A stretch of DNA of 55,474 nt, taken from positions 1 through 55,474 of the IMG/VR virus record IMGVR_UViG_3300010300_000015. The stretch is one strand, 5' to 3'. The notes under the pieces are model-generated. The model ran no database searches. It was not told the DNA's origin and saw only the letters and a program-made list of their open reading frames with translations. The stretch comes from a virus. Position numbers and translations under genes: made by a program. Below, piece after piece: positions 48,614 to 55,474 of this stretch (position 1 is the first letter of the stretch; every line of letters begins with the position of its first letter).

Positions 48614-49332
48614 TCAATAAGGATAGAGGGTTGATCGAAGCACTCTTCATTGCACTTGCAGTCCACACAATCCCAGTCAAGTGCCTTGGCAGTGATAGGA
48701 AACTTGCAGATGAAATGTTGTTTGCACAGAGTAGCAATGTCCATGTGCTCTTTTTGTGTGCCATGGGCAGACCGAAGGTCGATGTAATGAATCCATGACC
48801 GCACAGAGCCAGTCATGTAAATTTTGGTGGGCGTTGCCAAGGGAAGCACAAAGCGAGCACATTCCTTTGCCACACCTGCCCGAAGCAATTCGTTGTAGAG
48901 GTCCATACCTTCAGCAAAATACTGATAGATACGACCGTGGAAGAATGCTTTATCCGCAGGAGAGATATCGTCAATAGAATTCTGTCGATTCTTAGTGTCC
49001 TGTGACCTCAGATCAGGGACAGGGATGCGATCGGACAGAAGATTGGTGTCAGCATAACGCTGAGAGAACTCCTGATATGTGAAGGATCTATGACGAAGTA
49101 TTTGAGCTGCGATGCCCCTGGTAGTGTTAATCTCAAGGGTCATATGCGCCTGCTCAAAGACGCTCCAGTGCCCATGTTTGATGCAATAGGCAAGGAGACC
49201 AGCAACGTTAGGGTTTTCCTGGTTGCTGGGGTTACTCACACGAGCAACATACCCCATGGTCTTCTCTGCATCTGGAGTAGCAGACACAAAGCAGACCTTA
49301 GGGGTAGCAATTTCAATAACAGGTTTAGTCAT
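48610..49332 (-). CDS. thyX: Flavin-dependent thymidylate synthase ThyX, 240 aa
   Basis: The ThyX signature RHRSFTYQEFSQRY (80-93; R-H-R-x7-S-x-R) is complete and preceded by HWSVFEQAHMTLEI. The enzyme makes dTMP from dUMP using FAD and methylene-tetrahydrofolate, supplying DNA synthesis. C-terminal CVDCKCNEECF is cysteine-rich and not part of the core family, perhaps a metal or redox site. It overlaps neighbours on both sides. Confidence 0.95.
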   Translation of the reverse strand: MTKPVIEIATPKVCFVSATPDAEKTMGYVARVSNPSNQENPNVAGLLAYCIKHGHWSVFEQAHMTLEINTTRGIAAQILRHRSFTYQEFSQRYADTNLLSDRIPVPDLRSQDTKNRQNSIDDISPADKAFFHGRIYQYFAEGMDLYNELLRAGVAKECARFVLPLATPTKIYMTGSVRSWIHYIDLRSAHGTQKEHMDIATLCKQHFICKFPITAKALDWDCVDCKCNEECFDQPSILIE

Positions 49333-49603
49333 TACGATTAAAGAGGATTGAGGACATTACAACAAGACCAAACGCTTTGAGGTAACCGATAGTTGCCAGA
49401 CCAAACAGTCCAGGCATCAACCAATTCCAGACTAGCATAAGAATCACAGGACTAACAAAGAGTCTAGTGAGAGCGGCAACAACTTTCTTGCCCATCTCAA
49501 TCTTCTCTTTCTCCTCTAGTTGTTTGATGAGATCTTCTGCCTCAGGGAGTGAGATGGTTTGTCCCTCTTCCCTGGGTCTCCTAGGGTCGAAGTAGACACT
49601 CAT
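49325..49603 (-). CDS. Small membrane protein, 92 aa
   Basis: The N-terminal half is charged (FDPRRPREEGQTI, EDLIKQLEEKEKIEMGKKV). It is followed by one or two hydrophobic segments: LFVSPVILMLVWNWLMPGLF and GYLKAFGLVVMSSILF. Probably in the inner membrane with a cytoplasmic N-terminus. Function unknown; overlaps thyX by 8 bases. Confidence 0.65.
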   Translation of the reverse strand: MSVYFDPRRPREEGQTISLPEAEDLIKQLEEKEKIEMGKKVVAALTRLFVSPVILMLVWNWLMPGLFGLATIGYLKAFGLVVMSSILFNRND

Positions 49604-50040
49604 GCACCACGACCTCCCCAGATGATCTCAGGGAATGCTTCATCAACAACTGCCTTGGTGATCCTATAACGCTTACCAAGGGACTTATTGATTGCCTTAA
49701 CCAAGACCTGTGCCTCTTCACTGTGAAGACCTTCCAATGTCTGAATAAACATCGTCTCAATCTTCATCTGAGGGAGATGATCCGCCCCACCCTTAAAGTA
49801 ATAGTAAAACTTACTTGCTTGGGTCTCAAGGACAGTATGCTCTGTCCCCTGGGGTGCATCATTAGGTTTGTAAGGCACATCCTCACCAAGAGGGACTCTC
49901 GGTTTCAGGCTGTCATCATAATTCATAATGAAGATAGTCCTCAGAGCACTACTATTGTTGTCTCTGAGGATCTTGATCTTCTCTTGTTTTGTTTTTGCAT
50001 TGTGTGCTTTTTGTAGCACTTCAGAGATCATAAGTTTCAT
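49600..50040 (-). CDS. DUF6433-like conserved protein, 146 aa
   Basis: SEVLQKAHNAKTKQEKIKIL and RDNNSSALRTIFIMNYDDSL fit the DUF6433 family common in T4-like cyanophages; the C-terminus reads ITKAVVDEAFPEIIWGG. ATG at 50040 is preferred (TGATG overlap) to the TTG at 50043. Role unknown. Confidence 0.75.
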   Translation of the reverse strand: MKLMISEVLQKAHNAKTKQEKIKILRDNNSSALRTIFIMNYDDSLKPRVPLGEDVPYKPNDAPQGTEHTVLETQASKFYYYFKGGADHLPQMKIETMFIQTLEGLHSEEAQVLVKAINKSLGKRYRITKAVVDEAFPEIIWGGRGA

Positions 50041-50270
50041 CAATCATCCTCGTCATCAAATACATCGTTATCGATACGCAGGTAAAGAAGTTGCTGGTCT
50101 GTTAACTCTCCATCCTCATACATTTCGGGGTGCATCTTAATTGCTGCGTAGTCTGCCTTGGCGATCCAAACATCAAAGACATCCTTTACATTCCAAGATA
50201 CTAAGAATCCAATAAAGAAACTTCCAATCGTGAGGAAGAAGGCAATATAAAGAAAGGATAAGTCCTGCAT
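50040..50270 (-). CDS. Small membrane protein, 76 aa
   Basis: Start ATG 50270 (MQDLSFLYIAFFLTIGSFFI), preceded by AGGGGG. One N-terminal membrane span (LYIAFFLTIGSFFIGFLVSW), then a soluble acidic tail ending DNDVFDDEDD. Similar short membrane proteins are recalled from other cyanophages. Function unknown. Confidence 0.65.
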   Translation of the reverse strand: MQDLSFLYIAFFLTIGSFFIGFLVSWNVKDVFDVWIAKADYAAIKMHPEMYEDGELTDQQLLYLRIDNDVFDDEDD

Positions 50271-50300
50271 ACGTTGCCCCCTAATTTGTCCAGTCAATAA

Positions 50301-50681
50301 CTATTTAGTCTTCCTTCGGGAAGTTGTTTTATTTTTCGTCCCAGGTTTGCGTCCAGGCTTTCGCTCGGCAGCATACTTCCAGGAGTCTTCCAGCATACCA
50401 TAAAAGTATGTCTTTAACTTCTTGGCCTGCTGTTTCGTTAGATGTGCGTAGGCTTCCTTGAGAAATTTATCCTTCCCTTTGGTATATGTTTCCAGGTCCA
50501 TGACCAACTCACTTAACCTGGCTGCCGTGGGGGATTCGATAAACTCTTGTGTATCACGCCGAGTCCACTTACCCAGTTTCAAGTAGTCGTACATCTTAAA
50601 GATGTATCGGTCATCAGCAAACGCAGAGTCGATCGCTCGATCAACCAACTCATACAATTCATGGGTGTTAATTTGGCTCAT
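50301..50681 (-). CDS. Basic-tailed hypothetical protein, 126 aa
   Basis: Helical body (LYELVDRAIDSAFADDRYIF, KMYDYLKLGKWTRRDTQEFI) and a basic tail ERKPGRKPGTKNKTTSRRK that resembles an AT-hook (R-K-P-G), so DNA or RNA binding is likely. ATG at 50681 makes a TGATG overlap with grx; a GTG directly before it is the alternative. No family recognised. Confidence 0.6.
   Translation of the reverse strand: MSQINTHELYELVDRAIDSAFADDRYIFKMYDYLKLGKWTRRDTQEFIESPTAARLSELVMDLETYTKGKDKFLKEAYAHLTKQQAKKLKTYFYGMLEDSWKYAAERKPGRKPGTKNKTTSRRKTK
50302..50308 (-). promoter_or_regulatory. T4-type late promoter motif (CTAAATA)
   Basis: Minus-strand GACTAAATAG overlaps the stop of the 126-aa gene, 32 bases before the ATG at 50270. 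Confidence 0.45.
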
Positions 50682-50932
50682 CACAGATACTTGTTTTCCC
50701 TCAGAAATTTAACAGCTTCGGTGCATCCACCGACTTTTCTACCACCAACAATAACTTGTGGGAATGTAGCACGCTGACCAAACTCAGCGTAGAATTGATC
50801 CCTAGTAAAGTTTGTGTTGAGCACATACTCAGCAAAGGACCAACCATTCATATTATACACCTCTTTGATCTTGGTGCAATATGGACAACCTGGGCGAGTG
50901 TAAATTGCTGTGTGCGATGGGGTTTTAGACAC
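50681..50932 (-). CDS. grx: Glutaredoxin, 83 aa, GTG start
   Basis: Thioredoxin fold with active site C16-P-Y-C19 (YTRPGCPYCTKIKEVY), cis-proline strand ATFPQVIVGGRKVGG and a final helix AVKFLRENKYL, the full small glutaredoxin. It likely reduces ribonucleotide reductase or other phage enzymes. GTG start at 50932 with a strong GGAGG five bases upstream. Confidence 0.95.
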   Translation of the reverse strand: MSKTPSHTAIYTRPGCPYCTKIKEVYNMNGWSFAEYVLNTNFTRDQFYAEFGQRATFPQVIVGGRKVGGCTEAVKFLRENKYL

Positions 50933-50948
50933 GTTTACCTCCAGAAAT

Positions 50949-50971
50949 AAAAAAAGGGGTCCTAAGACCCC
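50949..50971 (-). terminator. Rho-independent terminator
   Basis: Minus-strand stem GGGGTC/GACCCC (50966-50971 with 50956-50961), a 4-base loop, then at least seven T. It ends the gene of the beta-barrel protein and separates it from grx, although a CTAAATA motif lies just before it at 50974-50980. Confidence 0.8.
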
Positions 50972-50994
50972 AATATTTAGTTGACTATATTATA

Positions 50995-51366
50995 TCAGAA
51001 GCTATACTTCAGACCAGCCTTAGTGCCGTAGCTACGGTCAACACCAGCAACGCCCGAGCCCTTGAAGGACACTTCGCCGTAAGCGGAGAGGGAGTCGGTC
51101 AGACCCACGCCCAGACCAGCCTTGCCAGAGGGCACGGTGTCGGTAGCACCGTTGTCAGGAGCAACGATGGTAGCGCCAGCTTGGACATACCAGGAAGAAG
51201 ACTCGCCCAGAGCACCCTCGTAACCCACATGGGTGTCGATATCGGTGCCGCTGTAGTTGCTACCAGTAAAACCAGAGTTAGCTTCCACGTTGACATAGGG
51301 ACCTGCGAAAGCAGCGCCAGCAAACAGGGGGGCAGCAGCAGCTGCAGCGATGAAAGATTTGATCAT
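50995..51366 (-). CDS. Exported beta-barrel-like outer membrane protein, 123 aa
   Basis: A typical signal peptide (MIKSFIAAAAAAPLFAGAAFA, cleavage after AFA) is followed by about 101 aa of alternating strands (GPYVNVEANSGFTG, THVGYEGALGESSSWYVQAG, SAYGEVSFKG). It ends in Tyr-Ser-Phe with a C-terminal phenylalanine, the outer-membrane beta signal. It is short for an eight-strand barrel and may be four or six strands or an oligomer. Similar proteins are recalled from many marine cyanophages, without a known role. GAGGAAATT ribosome site before the ATG. Confidence 0.75.
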   Translation of the reverse strand: MIKSFIAAAAAAPLFAGAAFAGPYVNVEANSGFTGSNYSGTDIDTHVGYEGALGESSSWYVQAGATIVAPDNGATDTVPSGKAGLGVGLTDSLSAYGEVSFKGSGVAGVDRSYGTKAGLKYSF

Positions 51367-51415
51367 TTGAATTTCCTCGTTAAGTTTCTTGCGGAATGGT
51401 TACCCGCAGATGGTG

Positions 51416-51453
51416 GGTCGGATCGACTTCCCGACCGCCTGTGTATTGTAGCA
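51416..51453 (-). promoter_or_regulatory. Extended -10 promoter and hairpin leader
   Basis: Minus-strand TGCTACAAT (51445-51453) is an extended -10 with no clear -35. The transcript leader contains the stem GGTCGG/CCGACC (51416-51421 with 51431-51436) and a second GCGG/CCGC hairpin closer to the start codon, which may stabilise the mRNA of the exported protein. Confidence 0.45.
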
Positions 51454-51512
51454 CAGATCCGAGTAGTTGAGGGATCATCAGTGTTACATAATATATATGA
51501 AGTTTTACAACT

Positions 51513-52655
51513 TCACATTAAACCCATTTGGAGTTGCCACATACAGGTGATCCCGAAGATCTCTGTATGGTCAGGAGCATAAAAGAAATCTTTGTCACAG
51601 CACTCAGGAGACTTTCTGTTGCGAGACCAGACGGAATATGCTTCATTGATAACTGCTGGTGAATTCCACCAGCGATCAGCAACTCTCTGACGGGAGTAAG
51701 TGGATACATCAGTCCAAAATGACGAAGCATATTGCGATCCAAATTGATAATGGAAAGCAAGGGCATCCAAATATGCTTCAACTGCACGGCGGTATGTTAG
51801 ATTCGCATTCATCTTTGACACTTCACTACGAGATCCATGCCAGAGATACTGGATGATTCTTTTAGCAAAGAAGTCATAATGAAATAGAGACAGTGCCTGC
51901 AGTGGCTCAAAGAAAAGCAAGGCGTTTCCATTGAGTGCCAGTTTGTCTGAGACAATCATACTTGGGGAGTATGATGGTGTCCATTTTAGCACCTTTGCAT
52001 CTTCTGGACAATAGGTCAGAGCGATGGTTTCAGATAGGTGCTCCCTCTTATAGAGGAATCCACTACGACAAATACCCAGGTTTGGAAATGGTAGTGTAAA
52101 CTTCCATCCATTCTCATGGGCAAGGTGATTGGTATACTGAGGGTCTAAGACATCAGGATCCAATTCCTCCGTGTAGTATACCACAGAATTAACTGTGGGG
52201 ATCTTGATGGGAATACGAAACTTCTCATCAAACCCAGCACATGATATCACAAAGTCATATGATTCGTAAAGGACTTCGGGACTTCTGACGGGTTGGGAAA
52301 TGAAACGGACACCCTTCTCTTCTAGTTTCTCACACAGGAATGGGTTGAGATCCTTTGTGAAGAAGTGAATAGCATCTGAGAAGATGAAGTCATGAGTAAA
52401 GACTTCACCACTCTTACCCCAACCATCAAACTCAATACCATATTTCATCGATGCAAGACCCAGATCACAAAGATCTTTCCTTGTATATCCAAGAGTCTTC
52501 TCAATGAGATCTGGAAATTGTGGCGTTGTAGATTCACCCACAGGTAACTGGGGTATGCTTGGATCGTAATAAACGTCCACTTGAATTCCATAGGCAAGAA
52601 GATTCATCGTCGTGATTAAACCAGACGATCCTCTGCCAATCACAGCGACTTTCAT
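51513..52655 (-). CDS. Divergent tryptophan-halogenase-like flavoprotein, 380 aa
   Basis: FAD-binding VIGRGSSGLITT (5-16) has Arg in place of the middle Gly; PVGESTTPQF (38-47) and the lysine K71 in SMKYGIEFDGW are kept. The WxWxIP signature is replaced by GWKFTLPFP, and FEPLQALSL stands where halogenases have EPLEST. The protein is some 120-160 aa shorter than the two paralogues at 11.3-14.5 kb. It may act on another substrate, be a non-halogenating monooxygenase, or be degenerate. It is in ATGA overlap with the coiled-coil gene upstream, itself after a large structural protein. Confidence 0.75.
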   Translation of the reverse strand: MKVAVIGRGSSGLITTMNLLAYGIQVDVYYDPSIPQLPVGESTTPQFPDLIEKTLGYTRKDLCDLGLASMKYGIEFDGWGKSGEVFTHDFIFSDAIHFFTKDLNPFLCEKLEEKGVRFISQPVRSPEVLYESYDFVISCAGFDEKFRIPIKIPTVNSVVYYTEELDPDVLDPQYTNHLAHENGWKFTLPFPNLGICRSGFLYKREHLSETIALTYCPEDAKVLKWTPSYSPSMIVSDKLALNGNALLFFEPLQALSLFHYDFFAKRIIQYLWHGSRSEVSKMNANLTYRRAVEAYLDALAFHYQFGSQYASSFWTDVSTYSRQRVADRWWNSPAVINEAYSVWSRNRKSPECCDKDFFYAPDHTEIFGITCMWQLQMGLM

Positions 52656-53035
52656 TCTTCTGCCTGCAAATACTCTCGAATTGCCTGCATGTCTTCCGTT
52701 GCCATCTCGATAGGAGACGGAGGTGCATTCTCCTCTACCTCCTGATCAGTCAACTCCTGACGCTTATCGAGAATCTGATTCTCAACATTCGCCCAGAATT
52801 CTTCTCCCTTGGGTTTGTAGTCAAGGTTTTTAATTGTAGCAACGTTGCTGCTCCAATACTTCTTCATCTTCTTGAGCATCTTGGCACGACCCTTTGGGTC
52901 ATCCTTGTATTGCTCAATGACTCTACGAAGCATTTTTAATTCTTTAGAAGACTTTTCAAGACTCCTCTCTGCCCAATCAGCATGACGCTTTGCCTGGCTA
53001 GTTGGGATAATAGATTCACCGAAACCTTCACTCAT
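52652..53035 (-). CDS. Coiled-coil hypothetical protein, 127 aa
   Basis: Helical and Lys/Glu-rich: HADWAERSLEKSSKELKMLR, RAKMLKKMKKYWSSNVATIK, then an acidic proline-containing tail. Linked by ATGA to both neighbours, so it is made together with the large structural protein and the divergent halogenase. Function unknown. Confidence 0.65.
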   Translation of the reverse strand: MSEGFGESIIPTSQAKRHADWAERSLEKSSKELKMLRRVIEQYKDDPKGRAKMLKKMKKYWSSNVATIKNLDYKPKGEEFWANVENQILDKRQELTDQEVEENAPPSPIEMATEDMQAIREYLQAEE

Positions 53036-55474
53036 GATACATCGCTCACTCTTACTTTGAAATGGATATGATTTTTGGGATCTGTCCTACGAAGATACCA
53101 TACCATAGATTGTTTGTTGTGGGACTCTTGATATAATGCATCCCTTACTGGACTCTTGCCAGTGTCCTGATATTTATCTTGATACTCATAGGAGATACCA
53201 ACTTCTTGAGGGATTTTGTATGTTGTGTTAACTCCATATGTGTTTGGTTTGTGGTGCTTCGGATGGAATGGGGAGAAGATGTCATCTGCTACCTGGGATG
53301 GAGTGCCTTGGTCTGCCCACTTACGTTGTTTCTTTTCGTAATCAATTGGCCATTTAAGATCAAACTCCTGACCCTCCGAGTAACCATAACCGTCATTCAG
53401 GACTTCAAGCAACTCTACTATAGCATAGAAGTTGCTCCTGCGGTATGCCTTACCAAAGGTTGTCAGAGAAGCACCAGTTGAGTATGGATAGAAAGTAATA
53501 CCCACACGAATCTTTGCAGTCCTAGTGAAGTCAATCTTATCCTTTGCATCATCATCGACTAAGTAATAGTCTTGGATGAAGTATCCAGGCTCATAGAATT
53601 CAAACGTATTGTTTTGACTGATGCCATCATACAAATCATCTAGAATCTCACTGTTGGTTGTGGAGTTTCCATAGCGAGTGGCAGACTCATCCCACCAGAC
53701 AGTTGCATTGTCAGAGAATCTAGCAAGTCTGGCGTAGTTGTAAGGGGTTTCGATGTGATTCTTAGTATTACTTCCAGCAAGGTTGGGCTCTACCTTGTGT
53801 CTACCAGTCTTACCATCCTTAAACAAGTCTGATGTTGTCAACTTATTAAAGTGCTGCCTGACATCTCCAGAGTCAATACCAAATGAGTCTAGGTAAGCAC
53901 CATATCTGCTACCAGTGGTGTAATTCCAACCTCTATTCATCCCATTCATTCTCTGGGACCATGTGAGTTTGGATGCATACTCGTTGTCAGTGTCAACCAA
54001 CGCACCATTCTCATACATCTTATACATCTCAGTGAGATTCCAAACAATATCACCACCATTCTTACCATCTTCACCAGTCAATACTGCCAGTTGCATATCC
54101 ATACCTCTGACCTGACCATCTGTCGGGAGAGCATCCTTGTTACCCAATTGATATGGAATGGGATATGAATCAGTATCGCCAGCGGTTGTCATCAACCTGA
54201 TGGTCATCGCACCCTCAAACAGTTGAGTCGCCTCATCAAAGATTGACATCTTGGGACTGACCGATCCAGCAAAAGGACCCTGAGTGATACTCACCACCTC
54301 TAATGTAATTGTATCGCCCTTACTAACTGAGAAGTCAGCGATTCCTGGGTGCATCTTGGATCCAATCTCTGGCCATTCTTCCATGACAATCTGTTGGTCC
54401 CAAACCACACTGCCACCGATCGTTAATCTAAACCTAGCAGTAATGCAGTCCCCTGCAATGCCACCAACAACTCCACCCATACTTCTGATGCTGAATTTGC
54501 CACTGGAAATAGCATCAATGGTCTGTGACCTATTCATTTCAAAGGTATATGACCCATTGCATTTACCACATTCGATCTTCATCTCAGTGGCATCAGGATC
54601 AACACTGAAGACCTCTGGTCCACAGTCCGATCTTGTCACTTGAATGTCTTGGAATTGACGATCGAAGAGACGCTGGTCGCATTCAGATTTATTTCTAATG
54701 GGGACTTTGATTGGTGTGGGAGCAGGATCCCTCCAGACATAGCACTGAATGCCTTCATACTTGTATGTTTGACCATGCCAGTTGAGCTCATGCCAAAACT
54801 TCATGTCATCGAAGTCGTTGTCACCACCAATAAGATCTTCCCAATACTGGAAGTTGTTACCGACCCACTTACTAAACTGTCGGCTACCACCCCTAGAAGA
54901 ATCCTTGGGATTCAGTCTGTGGTCTGAGAAGAAGACATAGTTACTCTGAGCAGAGCTAATTCCTGATGCTCTCCACCCATCAGACAATGCACTGAAAGAT
55001 ATGACCTGACCTGTGCTGAGACTATTCTGGTTTCCTCCATTAGGAATCAAGAAGAATCCCAACTCATGTCTCTTGTATTGATTCAGGATACTAGCACTGA
55101 TCCTAAACTTTTTCATGCCAGTGGACGTTGTTGCTCTAGGCTCAATGATCGCACCCCACACAGGGTCACCCTTGGGCTCAGCAATGTATACACCCATAGC
55201 ATTCTGATACCCAGCACCACCCCTCTCCAACACAGCCTTGATCTGCAATGCATCGTGGATATCAGTGGGGATATGGTAGTAGTTTTTCTTAGATGCCTTT
55301 GTGGGAGGCTCCTGAAATACCTGAGCGTCGATACTATATTTGTGGTTGTTGTCAGTGCCGCTCGATCCTCTCCAGTAACGGTGAAGTGCGTTTGCTTTCT
55401 CACCCTTCTCCAGGTAAGGAATCATCTTAACACTGTCATCGTATGCGTATCCTAGGATCTCAATGAATCCCATC
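53032..55474 (-). CDS. Large virion structural protein, at window edge
   Basis: At least 813 aa; the frame is open to the window end, with a Met as its first codon at 55473, so the true start may lie outside. Beta-rich, with many Trp/Tyr/Asn residues; ECGKCNG holds a possible disulphide or metal pair. The region TFEMNRSQTIDAISSGKFSI to VVSITQGPFAGSVSPKMSIF looks like a separate beta-sandwich. Large proteins of this kind occur in other cyanophages as virion components, but no T4 counterpart is recognised. Confidence 0.65.
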   Translation of the reverse strand, partial: MGFIEILGYAYDDSVKMIPYLEKGEKANALHRYWRGSSGTDNNHKYSIDAQVFQEPPTKASKKNYYHIPTDIHDALQIKAVLERGGAGYQNAMGVYIAEPKGDPVWGAIIEPRATTSTGMKKFRISASILNQYKRHELGFFLIPNGGNQNSLSTGQVISFSALSDGWRASGISSAQSNYVFFSDHRLNPKDSSRGGSRQFSKWVGNNFQYWEDLIGGDNDFDDMKFWHELNWHGQTYKYEGIQCYVWRDPAPTPIKVPIRNKSECDQRLFDRQFQDIQVTRSDCGPEVFSVDPDATEMKIECGKCNGSYTFEMNRSQTIDAISSGKFSIRSMGGVVGGIAGDCITARFRLTIGGSVVWDQQIVMEEWPEIGSKMHPGIADFSVSKGDTITLEVVSITQGPFAGSVSPKMSIFDEATQLFEGAMTIRLMTTAGDTDSYPIPYQLGNKDALPTDGQVRGMDMQLAVLTGEDGKNGGDIVWNLTEMYKMYENGALVDTDNEYASKLTWSQRMNGMNRGWNYTTGSRYGAYLDSFGIDSGDVRQHFNKLTTSDLFKDGKTGRHKVEPNLAGSNTKNHIETPYNYARLARFSDNATVWWDESATRYGNSTTNSEILDDLYDGISQNNTFEFYEPGYFIQDYYLVDDDAKDKIDFTRTAKIRVGITFYPYSTGASLTTFGKAYRRSNFYAIVELLEVLNDGYGYSEGQEFDLKWPIDYEKKQRKWADQGTPSQVADDIFSPFHPKHHKPNTYGVNTTYKIPQEVGISYEYQDKYQDTGKSPVRDALYQESHNKQSMVWYLRRTDPKNHIHFKVRVSDVS
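53171..53178 (-). promoter_or_regulatory. Possible late promoter motif (GATAAATA)
   Basis: Minus-strand AAGATAAATATC inside the end of the large structural gene, 135 bases before the ATG at 53035. Confidence 0.35.

Overview
The window reads as part of a T4-like (myovirus) marine cyanophage genome. The phage type follows from recognisable homologues of T4 gp4, gp5, gp26, gp27, gp32, gp33, gp48, gp53, gp54 and UvsY. The cyanobacterial host follows from the usual cyanophage cargo: CpeT, PhoH, ThyX, glutaredoxin, DUF6433 and prolyl-4-hydroxylase-like oxygenases. CpeT acts on phycobiliproteins, so a phycobilisome-bearing host such as Synechococcus is the likelier guess. No integrase, insertion sequence or CRISPR array was seen. 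Almost every gene is on the minus strand, with ATGA, TGATG or TAATG overlaps joining neighbours; only the gp48-gp53 pair is on the plus strand.

Layout by increasing coordinate (transcription runs mostly right to left). 0-6.8 kb: small early-type genes, a lone 2OG oxygenase, a beta-class DNA methyltransferase next to a possible restriction-like nuclease, and a superfamily II helicase. 6.8-14.5 kb: an unusual enzyme block with five consecutive Fe(II)/2OG-type oxygenases (one is JmjC/cupin_4-like), a coiled-coil protein, a DUF6065-like protein and two intact tandem FAD-dependent tryptophan-halogenase-like proteins. 14.5-26.5 kb: tail fibre and other virion proteins, including three paralogous Gly/His-rich fibres, the middle one carrying a fibrinogen-like C-terminal domain. 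26.6-28.2 kb: a secreted lysozyme, three tRNA genes (Asn, Ser, Thr) and small genes. 28.2-44.3 kb: baseplate hub and tail genes. 44.4-53 kb: recombination, replication and nucleotide genes with small exported proteins and a third, divergent halogenase-like protein. 53-55.5 kb: a large structural protein at the window edge.

Regulation visible in the sequence: the T4-type late motif (NATAAATA or CTAAATA) sits before most structural genes and before the enzyme block. Two genes inside the late region, cpeT and the secreted lysozyme, instead have good host-type promoters (TTGACA, 17-bp spacer, TAGAAT or TATCAT). Rho-independent terminators lie at about 6.0, 44.35 and 50.96 kb.

The strongest candidates for something undescribed are: (1) the halogenase plus multi-oxygenase block placed in the same late transcription direction directly downstream of the fibre genes, which suggests modification of virion proteins or of a small product made late in infection; (2) a candidate programmed -1 frameshift at the end of gp26 that would make a gp26 fusion just upstream of the tape-measure-like gene, copying the G/GT arrangement of other tailed phages; and (3) two tape-measure-like proteins that carry cell-envelope enzymes, one with a lysozyme-like and an M23-like domain, the other with an SGNH-hydrolase signature.
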